Source: Plasmopara viticola (taxonomy: Eukaryota > Oomycota > Peronosporomycetes > Peronosporales > Peronosporaceae). From it: a stretch of DNA of 64,000 bases. The translations under genes and the position numbers were made by a program. The notes under the pieces were generated by a model. It was given only the letters and a program-made list of their open reading frames with translations. It searched no databases and was not told the origin of the DNA. Position 1 is the stretch's first letter, and each line of letters begins with the position of its first letter. Below, piece after piece: positions 35,501 through 47,807 of the stretch. The DNA lies in contig MBPM02000024.1 of NCBI GenBank assembly GCA_001695595.3, positions 682,001-746,000 of the forward strand. The letters run 5' to 3'.

Positions 35501-37231
35501 ATGAACTCTTTAATGCAGCTAAAAGCTCAGAACGAAAGTCGATTGGCGGTAAGCTACTCGCATAAGCGGCTCTCAGAGACTGTACAAATTATTCTATCAA
35601 TGCGATTGCAGGAAGAGAAGCGCCTGATTGATCGACGACGAAATGTTCTCGTCATGATGCTACAACACTGCACAGAGAACGGATATCTGCAAACGGCCGA
35701 AAAGCTTCAGCAAGAGGCAGGTGTCGCTCTATTGAAGTTTGAAGTCGTCGAAAATTTGGACTTGCTGCGCATTTTGCAAGTGCGTAAATTTGTTGAGACA
35801 AAAGGCGCAATTGAATCGCTAACAATTATTAGCCACTGTTAGGAATACGAAGATTTTCAAGAGATTAAGTTTGGTAAGCGCCCTAAACTAGTTCGCCGAT
35901 TAGCGTGTGATGACCAGGATAAAGCGAGATTTGCGAATGATAAAAAAATTGCAGCTGCAGCAAATCGGGCGCGTCGAAATGATTACACGTCGCCACATTT
36001 GCCAACGGAGGCACATGTAGAAAACAATGCTGGGCTGCGAGCCATTTACAATAAGACAAGTAACGTGACTGCACATACTGGTTCTGCCAGACTCGCAAAG
36101 GATGAAAAGCAGGCTTTGGGTGATAATTCTGCTGCTAATCTTGGACTTGTCGGACAAAAGCCGGCGCAAAACCATGTTCGTGACACTAAACTTGGCAGGA
36201 GTTACCACTCGACGGATGAACAATTGCAGCAGGAAGAAAGTCTTGAAGAGCGCCTTTTGAAACCTTTGCCCTTTTTTGCTCATGATTCGGAGCTTCGCTC
36301 TTTAGCAGAAACTATCACACGCGAGATTTTTCAAAAAAACCCGGACGTCCGGTGGAATGATGTCATTGGTTTGCTGGAAACGAAGCGGCTTTTAAAAGAG
36401 GCTGTCGTCATGCCACTTAAGTATCCACAGTTGTTCCAAGGTTTACTTTCACCTTGGACTGGAATTCTGCTTTACGGTCCACCAGGAAACGGCAAGACCA
36501 TGCTGGCCAAGGCCGTCGCGACCGAGTGTCGAACCACTTTCTTTAATATTTCTGCTTCATCCATCGTCAGCAAGTACCGTGGTGACTCTGAAAAACTCAT
36601 TCGAATGCTATTCGAGCTGGCGCGACATCATGCACCGTCGACAATTTTCTTGGATGAGATTGACTCAATCATGGGCCAGCGTGACAGCGGAGGAGGCCAA
36701 GAGCACGAGGCCAGTCGGCGCATGAAGACTGAGCTACTGATTCAGATGGACGGTTTGGCTAAGACTGACGATGTCGTTTTCGTGTTAGCAGCTAGCAACC
36801 TGCCATGGGATCTTGATGCTGCGATGCTGAGGCGACTTGAAAAGCGCGTTCTTGTTGATTTACCATCGGCGGAAGCTCGAAGCGCGCTTTTCGCCTCCTT
36901 GCTGGAATCCTACACCCCCGAATGTTTTAGCTTCGACGAAGCGGTTCGGCTGACAGAAGGTTACTCTGGGGCTGATATTAAGTTAGTAGCGAAGGAGACC
37001 TGTATGGCTCCTGTGCGCCGTTTGATGGCGAAGCTTGAGGGGCATGACACCTTTGGAACTCCACTAATAGGCAGTAACCAGAGCCACGAAACATCTGCAG
37101 CGGATTGGAAGGAAATGATGGGTCACGTGCAACCTGAGGACCTGCTGGCTGCGCTACAGCGGACGAAGCCGTCGGCACAGCTGCTTCTACGGAGGTACCA
37201 GCACTGGCAGACAAAGTTTGGCTCTATATGA
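35501..37231 (+). CDS. Katanin p60-like AAA ATPase (KATNAL2 type, LisH N-terminus)
   Basis: Two exons, 35501-35779 and 35843-37231; intron of 63 nt (GTGCGT...CTGTTAG). Splicing joins LLRILQ to [15 protein letters not shown] and gives 555 residues. The N-terminus has a LisH-like helix pair ([29 protein letters not shown], about residues 46-74), the mark of KATNAL2 rather than KATNA1. The AAA module includes Walker A GPPGNGKT (305-312), Walker B IFLDEID (361-367), the ASNLPWDLD / LRRLEKR sensor and arginine-finger segment, and a Vps4-type C-terminal helix. Katanins sever microtubules; KATNAL2 acts at centrioles, cilia and spindles in animals. A second in-frame ATG lies at 35513. The eS28 gene follows 148 bp downstream on the same strand. 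Family is sure; the orthology to KATNAL2 rests on the LisH and its spacing. Confidence 0.9.
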
Positions 37232-37314
37232 ATAAGTAGTCATTGCTTTGATAGAATAGTGACACTGCCTTTTCGGGCAACATTCGAACAACCCTTCAGA
37301 CCAACGGCCCGCTG

Positions 37315-37326
37315 CCATTCATCAAC
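37315..37326 (+). promoter_or_regulatory. Initiator-like element before the eS28 gene
   Basis: CCATTCATCAAC lies about 55-65 nt before the eS28 start codon and within the 148-bp gap after the katanin stop. It resembles the CATTYNNCAA part of the oomycete initiator. Confidence 0.35.
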
Positions 37327-37379
37327 TAGCTAAGTACTTGCGTTTTTATTGCACTACCTCATCGACGTTTAACGCAAAA

Positions 37380-37805
37380 ATGGTAAGGATTGACATTAGA
37401 AAGCCGCATACGGCGATTCTCGGGACTTGATTGCTACATAAACGTAACAAGCTGATGCGTACGCTACCTTTGTAATCTTTGCCGCGCTGCGTGGATTAAC
37501 AGAGCGCCTGCAAGCATCGAAAGCTGAGCAATTTCTTTAGAAACGGGCAGATACATGATTATACAGATAAAAAGCTAACTATGCAACTCTGACTTTGTTA
37601 ATAGGACGCTCCTCGGGACTATATGCTAGCTAAGGTCGTGAATGTTCTCGGACGCACAGGTAACACGGGCAACGTGACCCAGGTGCGCGTCGAATTCCTG
37701 CAGGACGACAAGCGCAAAATTATTCGCAACGTTAAAGGCCCTGTGCGTGAAGGTGACATTCTTTGCCTTCTTGAATGGGAGCGTGAGGCTCGTCGCCTGA
37801 GATAG
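37380..37805 (+). CDS. RPS28: 40S ribosomal protein eS28
   Basis: Exon 1 carries only the start codon (37380-37382, coding part). A 222-nt intron (GTAAGG...TTAATAG, 37383-37604) follows, then exon 2 (37605-37805). Joined, they give 66 residues beginning [20 protein letters not shown]; the family has 63-69. The signature [20 protein letters not shown] ends the protein, and TQVRVEF...RNVKGP is the conserved OB-fold core. It is a small protein of the 40S head near the mRNA exit. Exon 2 alone could start at the ATG at 37623, but the spliced form restores the expected acidic-proline N-terminus. The intron is the longest in the window, typical for ribosomal protein genes, where first introns often raise expression. 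Confidence 0.92.
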
Positions 37806-38405
37806 GTTGGACCAGTCTTTGCTTTTGCTGGAGTAACAAGTAGGATGTGGCGGCAATTTCTTACAAATTTAAGGAAACAAGTTCAGCAAGCGCTAGTTGA
37901 TGCAGCTATTTCGTCGTCTTCTTGCCGGCGTAGAAATTGTTATTTCTAGTGAAATGTAGCTTTTAGACTTTTTTGGCCAGATCTTTATGAAATGGAAGAT
38001 GTGGGTGAGGATGCGGATGAGTAGGCCGACATAATGCGCGGTAATATTGCGATGAGAACAATGGTGTCTGTTTGTGTGCCTGTGTTAGATTCATTTTGCA
38101 GGATCACGTCTTCTCAATTGAGCATTTGGTCACTGACAAGTGATTAATCGATGCCTTCCATTCTTTAAAGCTTTGTTTATATGGCTGAAGTCGATTTTCT
38201 ACCATAATTGCAATAAGCGCTATTCTCCTATCGGCTACAATTTGTACTCTACATCCCGCCGTGGTCATTCAAGTAGATTTGCATATCAGACCATTATCAC
38301 CTAACGCGGGTCCACCAAACAGCAGCGATATATTGACAACAAGCGTTGCTGTTTACTCCTCTGATGCTGACCATAAATTGATTTAAGCTTGGCAACGGTC
38401 GCACC
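37806..38405. other. Convergent intergenic region between eS28 and LIS1
   Basis: 600 bp of 3' flanking DNA for both genes. No open frame of note. It is the longest convergent gap in the window. Confidence 0.6.
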
Positions 38406-39905
38406 TTATACACATTCCCATACGTTAATGATTTTGTCGATGCCGCCCGAAACAATCAGTGGGAGGCTCGGGTGGACATCCAGACACGTTACAAAGTGGC
38501 TGTGAGCCTCATCCAGCGTCCGCACGCATCGACCACTCTATATGCACAACGCCATTTAAATCGTTAGCACACTAGCAACATGACGACAGACACGTAATTC
38601 TTACTTCAATGTCATAGACGCGTATGGTTTTATCTTCACCAGCACTGAGTGCAAATTTACCGCTTGGATGGAAACGAACTTCACGCACCCAGTTCTCATG
38701 ATTTGCAAAAACCATCAATTGCATACCACTGAACGCTTCCCACAGCCGCGTTGTGCGATCGCGAGATCCAGACAATAAAAATTTCACGCGACGGATAGTA
38801 GGCACATTGGCGACCGCGACAGCACCAGTCGGCTCTCCTGCCGTAGTGTCAGGCATGACGCGGCTGGTAGATTGTGGTGAAGATTCTCCGTTCCCTGGAC
38901 TGAGAGCACCTGTAGCCGCAAGTTTCTTGGCGTGAACTTTCTCAATGACCTGCTCCTGTCCTGACTTGGCAAATACTACGCTTTCCACAACGTGTTCGTG
39001 CTCACGAATGGACTGCAATACACGCATGTGCTGTAGGTCCCAAAACAAAATCGATCTGTCGTTGCCACACGAAGCCAGATACAATCCATCGTGACTGACT
39101 GCTACGTCGCGCACCCAGTCGGAATGACCCGCATTTAACGTATTGACACAATAGCCCGTCGACAATTCCCAAACTTTGATAGTGTTATCACGTGAGCACG
39201 AATACAATCGATCGCTTGCGAGGTCAGGACCAAAAACGACACCGCAGACGTTGTGATCGTGTCCGCGTAAGGTCCTTAGACATTCATAGTCGCCGTCGCT
39301 AGAAAAGTCCCAGATCTTAATAGACAGATCCGAAGATGTCGATGCCAGCAGCGATCCAGAGCCATTAAAGGCTAAGGCCTGCACGGGGTTAGTGTGGCCC
39401 TTTAACGTACGCTCGTACTCGCCTGTCTCAAAATCCCAGACCTTAACAGTAGCGTCTTCGCTGCCAGACACGAGCACACTGAAGATGGGGTGAAACGCAA
39501 CGCATGTGATGGGCGAACGGTGTCCTGTGAGCGCGAGCTTAGCAGGGGCACGCGGCAAAAAGTCGGTGCGTTGACGGGCGCCCAACATGTCTCTGCGGCT
39601 GAGCACACCGCCCAGCTTGGCATTCTCTTCAAGCAAAACCAGCTTCGCTTCCAGCTCCATGACTTTTCTCTGCAGACGGATGACAGATGTCCATTTCTTC
39701 TCTAGCAAACCAGCGTATTTGCCATCGCTAGACTTAGTCACATCCGCCTCTTTCTCAAAGGCTGCGGCCGTGTCGGCAAAGCGCTCGCCCATGCCCACAA
39801 GGTAATCGAGCATGGCTTGGTGACTGCATCAAGAAGTCAATATGAGTAGGGGGAGCTATACATTCAAACGTACAGGTCCTGGCGCTGCTTGTCTGTTAGC
39901 ACCAT
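38406..39905 (-). CDS. LIS1 / PAFAH1B1 dynein regulator (LisH + WD40)
   Basis: Three exons: 39905-39874, 39823-38605 and 38537-38406; introns of 50 nt (GTACGT...GATGCAG) and 67 nt (GTAAGA...CATATAG). The product has 460 residues. It begins MVLTDKQRQDLHQAMLDYL, a LisH dimerisation motif, followed by a short coiled coil (LQRKVMELEAKLVLLEE). Seven WD40 repeats follow, with GHxxxVxxVxF...SGSxDxTxKxWD patterns; the last is encoded by exon 3 and ends GGIDKIINVWECV. LIS1 binds the dynein motor domain and supports nuclear migration and spindle positioning. Compared with the usual 410 residues, about 50 extra lie between repeats 4/5 blades (after SVVFAKSGQEQ, rich in Ser/Pro/Ala/Gly), probably a surface loop. 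The 50-nt intron is the shortest in the window. Confidence 0.93.
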
Positions 39906-39910
39906 GGGGC

Positions 39911-39922
39911 GGACGGAAGTGA
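39911..39922 (-). promoter_or_regulatory. Initiator-like element before LIS1
   Basis: On the minus strand TCACTTCCGTCC lies only 6-17 nt before the start codon. It fits the YCAYTYY core. If used, the leader would be extremely short. Confidence 0.35.
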
Positions 39923-42900
39923 TACTCTAATTGCAAAACGCCTCTTGAACCGAAAACAGAAAAAGCTCAAGCTCTGAATTGTGATTTATTTGTATCGCGT
40001 CAGACAAACTTAATAGCGCAATCATGGCAAAGACTTTTCTCCTTATTCGCACAAACAAATTCGAGACACATTAATCTATTGTTAAATAAATCAAATGGTT
40101 AGTTTTTATTTGTGATCAAAACCTTCTCCTCTCTAAAGTGGCTTTGATCTTTGATGTTCAGATGCACAAAACGTTCGCCCTCTCTAATCTAAAAGATCAA
40201 GTTAAGCTCGGTACTTACTTAATAAATTACCTTGCGCGTACATTTCGTTAGAAAGCAACTGAGAGAGCTAATTTCCAGCAAACTTGAAGTTCCAAAAGCC
40301 TTTTTACCTTTATGGAGAAAGAGGGCGACTGTACGGAGCAGATTAATGGAAATCGACGGCCTTCGTTACTGTGGCACCACTTCCTCACCAAATCAAAAAG
40401 ACTGTCCTAATTGATGGTTAAAGGTATCTCAAAATCGTTCAAGTGAAGTCAGCAACGATGTCAAAAGCGGTCTTTTAAAGTGTGCGACCACAGATCGCCT
40501 GTTTATTCTGAATTGCTGTGAATGAGAAGCTACTCGGTATTTAGGATTTTGTGGCTGAGAATATGTTAACTAAGGGTTTTAGGATACAAGCTTTGCTGCT
40601 ATAGCTGCAGCAAACAAGAAACATCATTCACTCATATTTGAAAGAGATTGGCAAAGTGGATTTTTGTCTCGCCTAATTACTACGATGGGCTGCTGACAGA
40701 AGTCATGACTTCATATCCAGCCACTTGGCTTATGCACACCTAAAAAGCTTGGCCCTTCAGACCTTGACAACTTACAAAGGAGAGAAAAGCGTTTTTACCG
40801 ACAATTATGCACAGAATGCTTGCGAGCAACCAGTATACTCGCTATGCATCTCACACATTCCGCGCCTGTTCTCCGATTGAAAGCTTGTATGCGCCAAAGC
40901 CTGAAAGTGATATCCTCGTTGGGGTGCAAAAGCACGAGGTGCAGTCAACGCAGAATTAGTTTCGCTTGCTTTCGAACCTACAGATGAATAAGAAGCTTGT
41001 GTGACGGGCGAGCTGTGCTCACTAGAGTCGACATCAGTTATCATGGATGTATATGGCACTGAAGTCTTGGGCTTAAATCTCTCAGCGTGAGGCAAGCGCA
41101 GCTGAACCGGGCTGCGAGCTCGCGATTTTTGCATGCGAACTTCTGTACTCATTTGGCGGCTTACAAGATCGGAGACTTGGGGCCAGTACTGCGATTCACG
41201 CCTTGTGACACGTCCGAGGATGACGAATGGCGCTTGAAGTGCTAGAATTGTTCGTACAAGAAGCTGTGCTCTCTATTCACCCTTTGACAATTTCGTTGAA
41301 ACTGATACGCGATTGAAAAATTACCATAGGTACGTGTTTGCTCCGCTTAATGTACGCCGCTGGATGCCAGCGAACTGTCATGCTGTGACCAATGATAATA
41401 TTCTGTGAGCAGCCTCTTAACGGACACCATGGACCTCAAGATGAACTCTGCTCGTGATCCAAGGAGCTCCCGCCCTGGCGGCTGGAGAGCGTAGTTTTGT
41501 CGAAGCCGCTAATCATCATGACCAAAGTCGTTTACGATGCCAACACAACTTTGACGAGGTGCGGCTCTAAGCTTCCGTGTTTTTTAAAGATCCTTCACGT
41601 TACAAAATACTGGGCTTAACCCTGGCAGCTAGGCTACTCTCCATATGATAGTAGTACTTTCCCTTTTTTGTCGCATGGGTCAGGGATGGAAAGCAGTGTT
41701 CTAACATTATGCGGGGCACTGTATGGTCTTCGCTATGATTTTAGCTTCCGGCTGGGCGCAAACTAAGAAGTGACGAGCCGTAACGCCACTTAGAATAAGA
41801 CTCTGCCCTGACTGATAGGTCGTTGTCCAGTGGCTTGGTCTGCGTATAAACGTACCCTCCGTTACCTGGGTTATAATTCAGCTAATACAGTGAAAATGCC
41901 ATAGCTATACGCTAAAAAGAGGCATGAGTTTAGGTGCCTGACCTCAGCGTTATACTTACTGAAAAATTGAGTTACAGATCCTTGATCCCATGAGCTAACA
42001 AAAGTACTAATATTAAACGTTAATGTTATCCTCGCACTTATACAGGCGAGCTAAACATTCGTGTGAAATTAAAGACTACAGCTACTATCTAAACTATTCC
42101 TACTTATACCTTGCGATACGATCGAAATGCAAACTGGTAGATTTTTTTGTATTCTTTCAGTGCACGGTCCACATTTTGCAGCAAGATTTAAGGTTTCAGA
42201 AACCAACAAGATGTTGGGAATGTATGATCGTCGACCAAAGACCAGCTGTAGTCTGCGAGCACTCACCCATAAAGACATTATTCGATCTACTTGATCAGTT
42301 CTAGATTTAGACTTTGGATATACATACATGGCACTATATAAGAGTCGCTAGTAAATCTGTGGTGCGTTCTTGACCCAAAAGACACGCGTGACCACTCAAG
42401 CGCTGTGACAAAGCCGCAACTTGGTTGAGCTGGCTTTGTCCTTAAACGACTCAAACTTCGCTTGCTATATCAGTGGGCAGCACCATATCAATTTGCTTAA
42501 TATTCGCAGTCAGTCATTTATTAGCAACATGAACTAGCCATCAGACTGGTCAGATTGTTCCTCTGGTTGTTTTCTCGATAAAAAAGAAAGGCTCCTTTGA
42601 TAAGAAGTATGTATTCGTAAAAATGTCTCGGATGTCAGACACAGTTTTTCGTGAGTTGGGGCACCAAAACTCATGTTAAGTTTGAGGCGTTGGACACATT
42701 AAGAAAGATCGCCTTAACGTTGTAGACGCTTCGAATCGAGGTGAATACCGTCTTTGGTAGGACTTTGCTGCCACAGCTACAAGCGCTGGGGCCAGGAGTA
42801 GAGCCCAATTAAATATTTCTGGTCGGTGGAAAGAAAGCAGTAATTACATGAACATGGCATTGCGGATTATAGGTCATAAGAAGTCACTTCATTTGTAGCT

Positions 42901-43480
42901 GGCGAAGAGTCTTTAGTCAAACAGATTTGTAGTAAGTCGCATATCGAATTTGCCGAAGTTGTTGCAAATTGCAGACAGAGAGCACAGGTCTTGCACATTT
43001 GTACGCAACGCTTATTTAACTTCTAAATTGACCAATCACGTATGACGCTCGATCAAAGAGATAGCACGAAGGGCATGAGAAGCGCAGTGTGACACGAGCT
43101 CGCAAGAACGCGGTGCGCAACGCACGGTCGTGCGAGCGTTTACTTAAAGAGCCTGCAGGAGTAAATCACAAAATTCGCGTCTTGTTCAATTGAAAAAAGG
43201 GCGTGTGGCGCGCGTTTGCTCTACGATCAACCGAGGTATAATTTAAACGTCACGGTAATATTTAGACGTTAGGAGCTTGGCTCGTTTCTAAAATTAATTT
43301 TGACCCCCAAAACGAACTATGTGCAACGAGAGAGATAATAATAGACTAAACGTTACGGTTTATTCAGTCTGATATGCGTGACCCTGAGAAACGTCACAAG
43401 TCTAAGCGGTAGTGTCCTCAAAAAGAAAATTCAATGGGGAATTTTAGATTGTACGGGGTTAGGAAGTCTTGGGTCTTGGT
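39923..43480. other. Gene-free gap
   Basis: About 3.5 kb with no supported gene. A 115-codon minus-strand frame at 41152-40805 (MSTEVRMQKSRARSPVQLRL...) has no recognised domain and is uncertain. The rest has many stops and no recognised repeats. Confidence 0.5.
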
Positions 43481-43488
43481 ATGGAGAG

Positions 43489-43508
43489 TGTAACAAGCTT
43501 ACAAATAC
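43489..43508 (+). repeat. LTR edge-like motif upstream of the Copia remnant
   Basis: ATGGAGAG then TGTAACAAGCTTACAAATAC. It shares TGTAACRAGCTTACAAA with the motif at 52356. It stands about 380 bp before the Copia remnant on the same strand, so it could be the edge of its 5' LTR or of another element. Confidence 0.35.
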
Positions 43509-43869
43509 TTCAGAGCGTTACACGAACTCAATGTGTGTCACACAAGCTTTAAGTATTACTATATTGTGATCCAAGTGTCGAGCAACATTAAGAAAGTAGC
43601 ACTTGGTATTAAAGATTTAAGAGTACACGGTCTAATGAGTACTGCTCAACACATGTAGTGAGAAATAGTCTGCTAGATAGTACTTGTAAAGCTTTAATTT
43701 TAACTAGACTGAATCCAGCTTGCGTTTTGAAGTGTGCAGACTCAAGATTGCTGGCTCCATCATTGCTGCAATCGCTAAGGAAACGTGATATAAACAAAAT
43801 GTACACTCATGCCTTTTTACCAGCGCTTCGAATATCTCGTGTACAGCACAATAGAATAGTTGGCACTTG

Positions 43870-45450
43870 TGTCTAGCTACAGAAAATAAACTCACCGACT
43901 GTCGCCGTATGATTTGCGTCACATGTGTGCAGCGAACGCAAACCAAGAATATACAGTTGAAGAAAAATACGGACATATCGATCTTATTGCCTGCTTGGTT
44001 TTTTCGGACCACTAACGCCAAAAGCCCATCTAGGATACCGATGTTTCAAGGACTTTCTCGCCTACAAAGCAATTACTGCCGTATCTTTTTGCGCGCACAA
44101 TCTAACACCCGGCAGAAAATTTGAAAGACATCTTGTTATTCCTCGGAAAGCGTTTTAACTGCCGCGTCCACGTGCTTTGCACCGATGGGGGGAGTGAGTA
44201 TCACTATGTCCACCGATTCTGCAATCCGTCTGCATTTAAGGCAAATAATCGAGGCGATAAATTAGGCGTCAAGTTGCGAGTCCTAGCGCATGCACTGAAC
44301 AGTACAAAACATGGCACGCACCACGATATTTGCAAACAAATTTCAACTTTTATTCAAGAGAACGTGGTAAATTATTTCTAAATCGTAAGTTTCAAGTTAA
44401 TAAAAGTGTCGATAATGCAAAAGCCTGATTATTGCAACATCGTAGTATCCTGATTTATATGCACTGTATACCGTGACCCCGAAATAGCGCAGGTATGCGC
44501 ACCGGATTCAAGTTGACTCTCAGCGACGGGATCTTGCTATATCGCGTATTTTACAAAAGGCAAAATTTGTGATGGCGTTTCAGCATATTAAAACATTGAG
44601 ATAACTTTTTAAAAGCAGAGCAAACAGCTGTATGGCTAAATAATTGAATGCCGAGACCACATGTCGCTAACAAGGTAAAACGCAAGTCGGACAAAGCCAA
44701 AGCCGCGTGTCATGCGCAAAGTATCGAAGTGCGCAGCACAAAGCATCAGCTAAAAATGATAAGGGTTAAAACCGACATGCAAGACTATGAAGCGGATGCA
44801 AAGCGTATATCAAAGATGTGCTCAGCTCAGGGGCCTAGGAATGAAGCAAGGCATTGCCTGATGGTGCTCGATAGAAATCGTAGAATGCAAACAAGCAGCA
44901 GGCTGAGGCCAGCACGATACACAGTAAGTGATTTTTAGACTAAAGCAGATGCTAATGGCACGGCTGAGCGTCTGGGGCGCGGCTAGTTGCATGCGGAAGC
45001 TTTAGCACCTAAATTTTGCTTCAAACGTTACCGCTACGATCGACATATTGTGTAGCATTTGAAAGTTTCCGACAGAGCATAATATTACCGAATGCCTACA
45101 TTAAGCCCGACAAAGAACAGCAATTTCAGAATCTGCTTCATGTGCCTAGAGGTATATAGATCTAAGATAATCAACTCAAGCTTAATGTGACCGATGTGAG
45201 TAAAGTCAAAACCGGGCTGAAGAAGAGGTTTTACACTCCGGCAGGACGCTCGTGAAGCCTATAACTGCACCCGCGACCCAACGACCCAAGCTTCGCAGTG
45301 TACCATCGACATGTGATGGTACTTTAGGGGCATTGAAGAAGACCTGATGCTAATCAGCGTTTTCATCGACCACCTCTTTATCGCAGTAGTCGAGCTACTT
45401 ATTTGCTGCGATGTCATCGCTTTCGATCAAGAGATGTAACAGTATTCGGC
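43870..45450 (+). pseudogene. Degenerate Ty1/Copia retrotransposon (integrase and RT remnants)
   Basis: Recognisable pieces in the right order but in different frames. A zinc-finger/pre-integrase tract at 43870-43990 (KLTDCRRMICVTCVQRTQTK) and the integrase start at 44045-44100 (QSNYCRIFLRAQ) come first. The integrase core follows at 44121-44381 (KRFNCRVHVLCTDGGSEY, with the DNGGEY-type catalytic Asp context). Near 45345 a decayed reverse transcriptase box reads LMLISVFIDHLFIAVVE, comparable to the LxIxVYVDDLxxA motif; the second Asp of the YVDD box is His. Stops and frameshifts throughout show that it is dead. Gag, protease and RNase H are not seen. Confidence 0.6.
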
Positions 45451-47289
45451 ATAAGACGCACGGGTCTTGACGCGCACGCGTATGCTTTAAACAAGGATGA
45501 GAATTTTAGTTAGATGCGACATAAGAACGGCAATGCATAGGCAAACCAAACACGGACGCTTACTGGTGATGGCTGGTTCGATTAAACCACGCCAGACAGT
45601 GTGCTGCTGCAGAAAATGCCGGTTCAATCCTGCTAAACATTCGTTGCTTTTAGCTAGTCTGCTTTAGGTCGCACGATACACATGTCTATATATTATTACA
45701 GAGCAACGCGATACATGCGCCACGCGTACGAAATTGGAAGCTTGCAAAGACGATTCTAGCGGAAGCAAAATGATGCGACTTGAAAGTTGCACCGGTGCTT
45801 CCGAGTTCTACAGCAATGCCAACTTTCCTTCCGACAAGAAAGATTCACGAAGACGAACCTGAAATCACGGCCAGAAATGATCAAATCTGGCAATTCGTGT
45901 TTTCCGAACATGCACTCAAGAATAGTGCACTCAAGAAAAGTGACGCGTTATTCTCGGTCGCACTTGATGAGCTTACGACAGCAAATTGAGATCGTTTTTA
46001 TAGAATCAAGCCACGGAGACTGAAGCGCCCTGTGTCGAGTGAAAGCCTGAGAGCAAAATATTGGATGTTTCTGCTTCTTTCCGGAGCAGACTTAACGCTT
46101 GACTAGGCTGCTAAAGTATACTATTACAGTGTCAGTCGCTGAGAGATATTTAACTTTATTACAAACACATCGAGAAAGATATCGCGCCCTGAAGAGCAGA
46201 CCTTTCCGTCATGAATTTTCATTGACAAAAATGTACTAAATAATGGATTTCCAATCCCAAAGAAAACACAGTTTAAGTAAGCATTCGGGTGCCAGCACAT
46301 ATAATCAAGCCGTGCTAGGGTGCACATCATTTACCCACCCAAGCGGATCTGATTATTACAAATAACCGGATTCATCTATTTTAAAGCTTCGTGTGTTGCT
46401 CACAAATAGTTGTTAGTGGATGCAAATATATGGTTGATGTACATTGTTCAACGTGTCAGTGGCATATCACGAAGCGATAAATTATAAATTGATTCGTTGA
46501 TCATAAACGGCAACGCATGACTCAAATGAGCAACCATCAAAACATTAAAGATCTTAGTCATTCTATAATTTGTTTGTGAAGAGTAATGTCGGTACCCTCT
46601 TGCGTAATTATGCTGCTCAAACATTCTCCTCGACGATCGCTTCTACGTTGACGTCCACGGATGCGTGACAAATTAGCCGCTCAATTATATAAATCGTCTA
46701 ACTATCACATACGACGTGAACAAAGCTTTTGCCGGCCTGGAGTGAGCCAAAAGTATGGTGGCAACCATGTTGACGTTCACCTTGTTTTTCGCTAAAACTG
46801 GCTACTCTTCGCTTCGTGACATGCTGGATCGGCAGGTAATCGACTGCATTAGTACACGGGCTGGTCACTCGCCCATGTATGTATCAGATCTTGCTGCTAT
46901 GGATTAAGACAATAAAAAAGCTCACACCACGTTTGGTTTGAAGTCTGGATAGATCATCAGACGACTGCGTTGCGACTTACGGTCTCGCGTTTGTGCAGGT
47001 AGTAGTTTTGATCAAAAATTACAGTTGTGGAGAGAAAATCCGACACAGCAAACTATGCACTGGCAAAAGTGCTAGTTATAAGTTGTGCTGTTTACGATAT
47101 CCCGTGAAGTTGTTTTAAGCTGAAACTTGCCATCCTTGAAGTTAATCTTTTTTAGAAAATATGGAATGTGATCGTATATCGATAGTCGCAAAAGATGCAA
47201 AAAAAGAATTGGTGTCCCTTACATAAGTAGCCAATCCTAAAAGGTTTTACATGCCTGGTCACTTAAGGGTCGCGTCACAGTAAAGCTAA
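45451..47289. other. Gene-free gap ahead of the LC8 gene
   Basis: No supported gene or repeat. A GGTTCAATCC string at about 45630 is part of no tRNA cloverleaf that I can fold. Confidence 0.5.
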
Positions 47290-47302
47290 GCTCATTTGTA
47301 AA
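47290..47302 (+). promoter_or_regulatory. Initiator-like element before the LC8 gene
   Basis: GCTCATTTGTAAA matches the GCTCATTY start of the oomycete initiator and is 15-28 nt before the start codon. Confidence 0.45.
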
Positions 47303-47317
47303 GCAAGCACGGACAAG

Positions 47318-47650
47318 ATGCCCGAGGCAGTGAAGACTGACACCTTATTGGAAGTCACTGAGCAGGAGTACTGTAAGATCTCGTCGCGGCCGCACTTGAA
47401 GCACAATGACATGACAGCTGAGGTGTGCACCGAAACTCTCGAGATTATCACGATGGCTTGTGACAAGCACGTACCTTTGAAGAATTACGAAGCGGCAGCG
47501 CAGCTAATAAAGCAGAGTATGGACAAGAAATTTGGGTCTTCGTGGCACTGCTTTATTGGTGGAGGCTACGGATTTGACATTAGCTACCAGCAACGACACA
47601 TGTTGTACGTTTACGTGGGTGAGATTGGCGTCCTTGTCTATAAATGTTGA
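47318..47650 (+). CDS. Dynein light chain, LC8 type
   Basis: Single-exon gene for 110 residues. Residues from about 31 on carry the LC8 fold: DMTAEVCTETLEIITMACDK, then an amphipathic helix ending AAQLIKQSMDKKFGSSWHCFIGG, the family's highly conserved KKFGxxWHCxxG, and the final strands MLYVYVGEIGVLVYK. Canonical LC8 has 89 residues, so this one has about 20 extra at the N-terminus; the family name is sure, but an LC8-like axonemal or outer-arm paralogue is as likely as cytoplasmic DYNLL because GYGFDISYQQRH departs from the GRNFGSYVTHETKH of DYNLL. It acts as a dimer in dynein complexes. The first ATG lies right after the initiator. It is 158 bp from the next, convergent frame. Confidence 0.9.
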   Translation: MPEAVKTDTLLEVTEQEYCKISSRPHLKHNDMTAEVCTETLEIITMACDKHVPLKNYEAAAQLIKQSMDKKFGSSWHCFIGGGYGFDISYQQRHMLYVYVGEIGVLVYKC

Positions 47651-47807
47651 TACAAAGAACAGAATTGGCTCGACGTCTTAAAAATTGCACTTGTGCATTA
47701 AGTGCTTGCAAAACTCTATTCAAGTCCGCTCTTCGTTTGTTCGTAAATAGTAAACACAGGATAGCTGCGAGATTGGGGCTGCTTCGCCTGGATAATAGAT
47801 TGGCGTT

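Noticed and set aside
45590..45650. GGTTCAATCC string resembling a tRNA B box
   Set aside because: No A box at the right distance and no cloverleaf could be formed.
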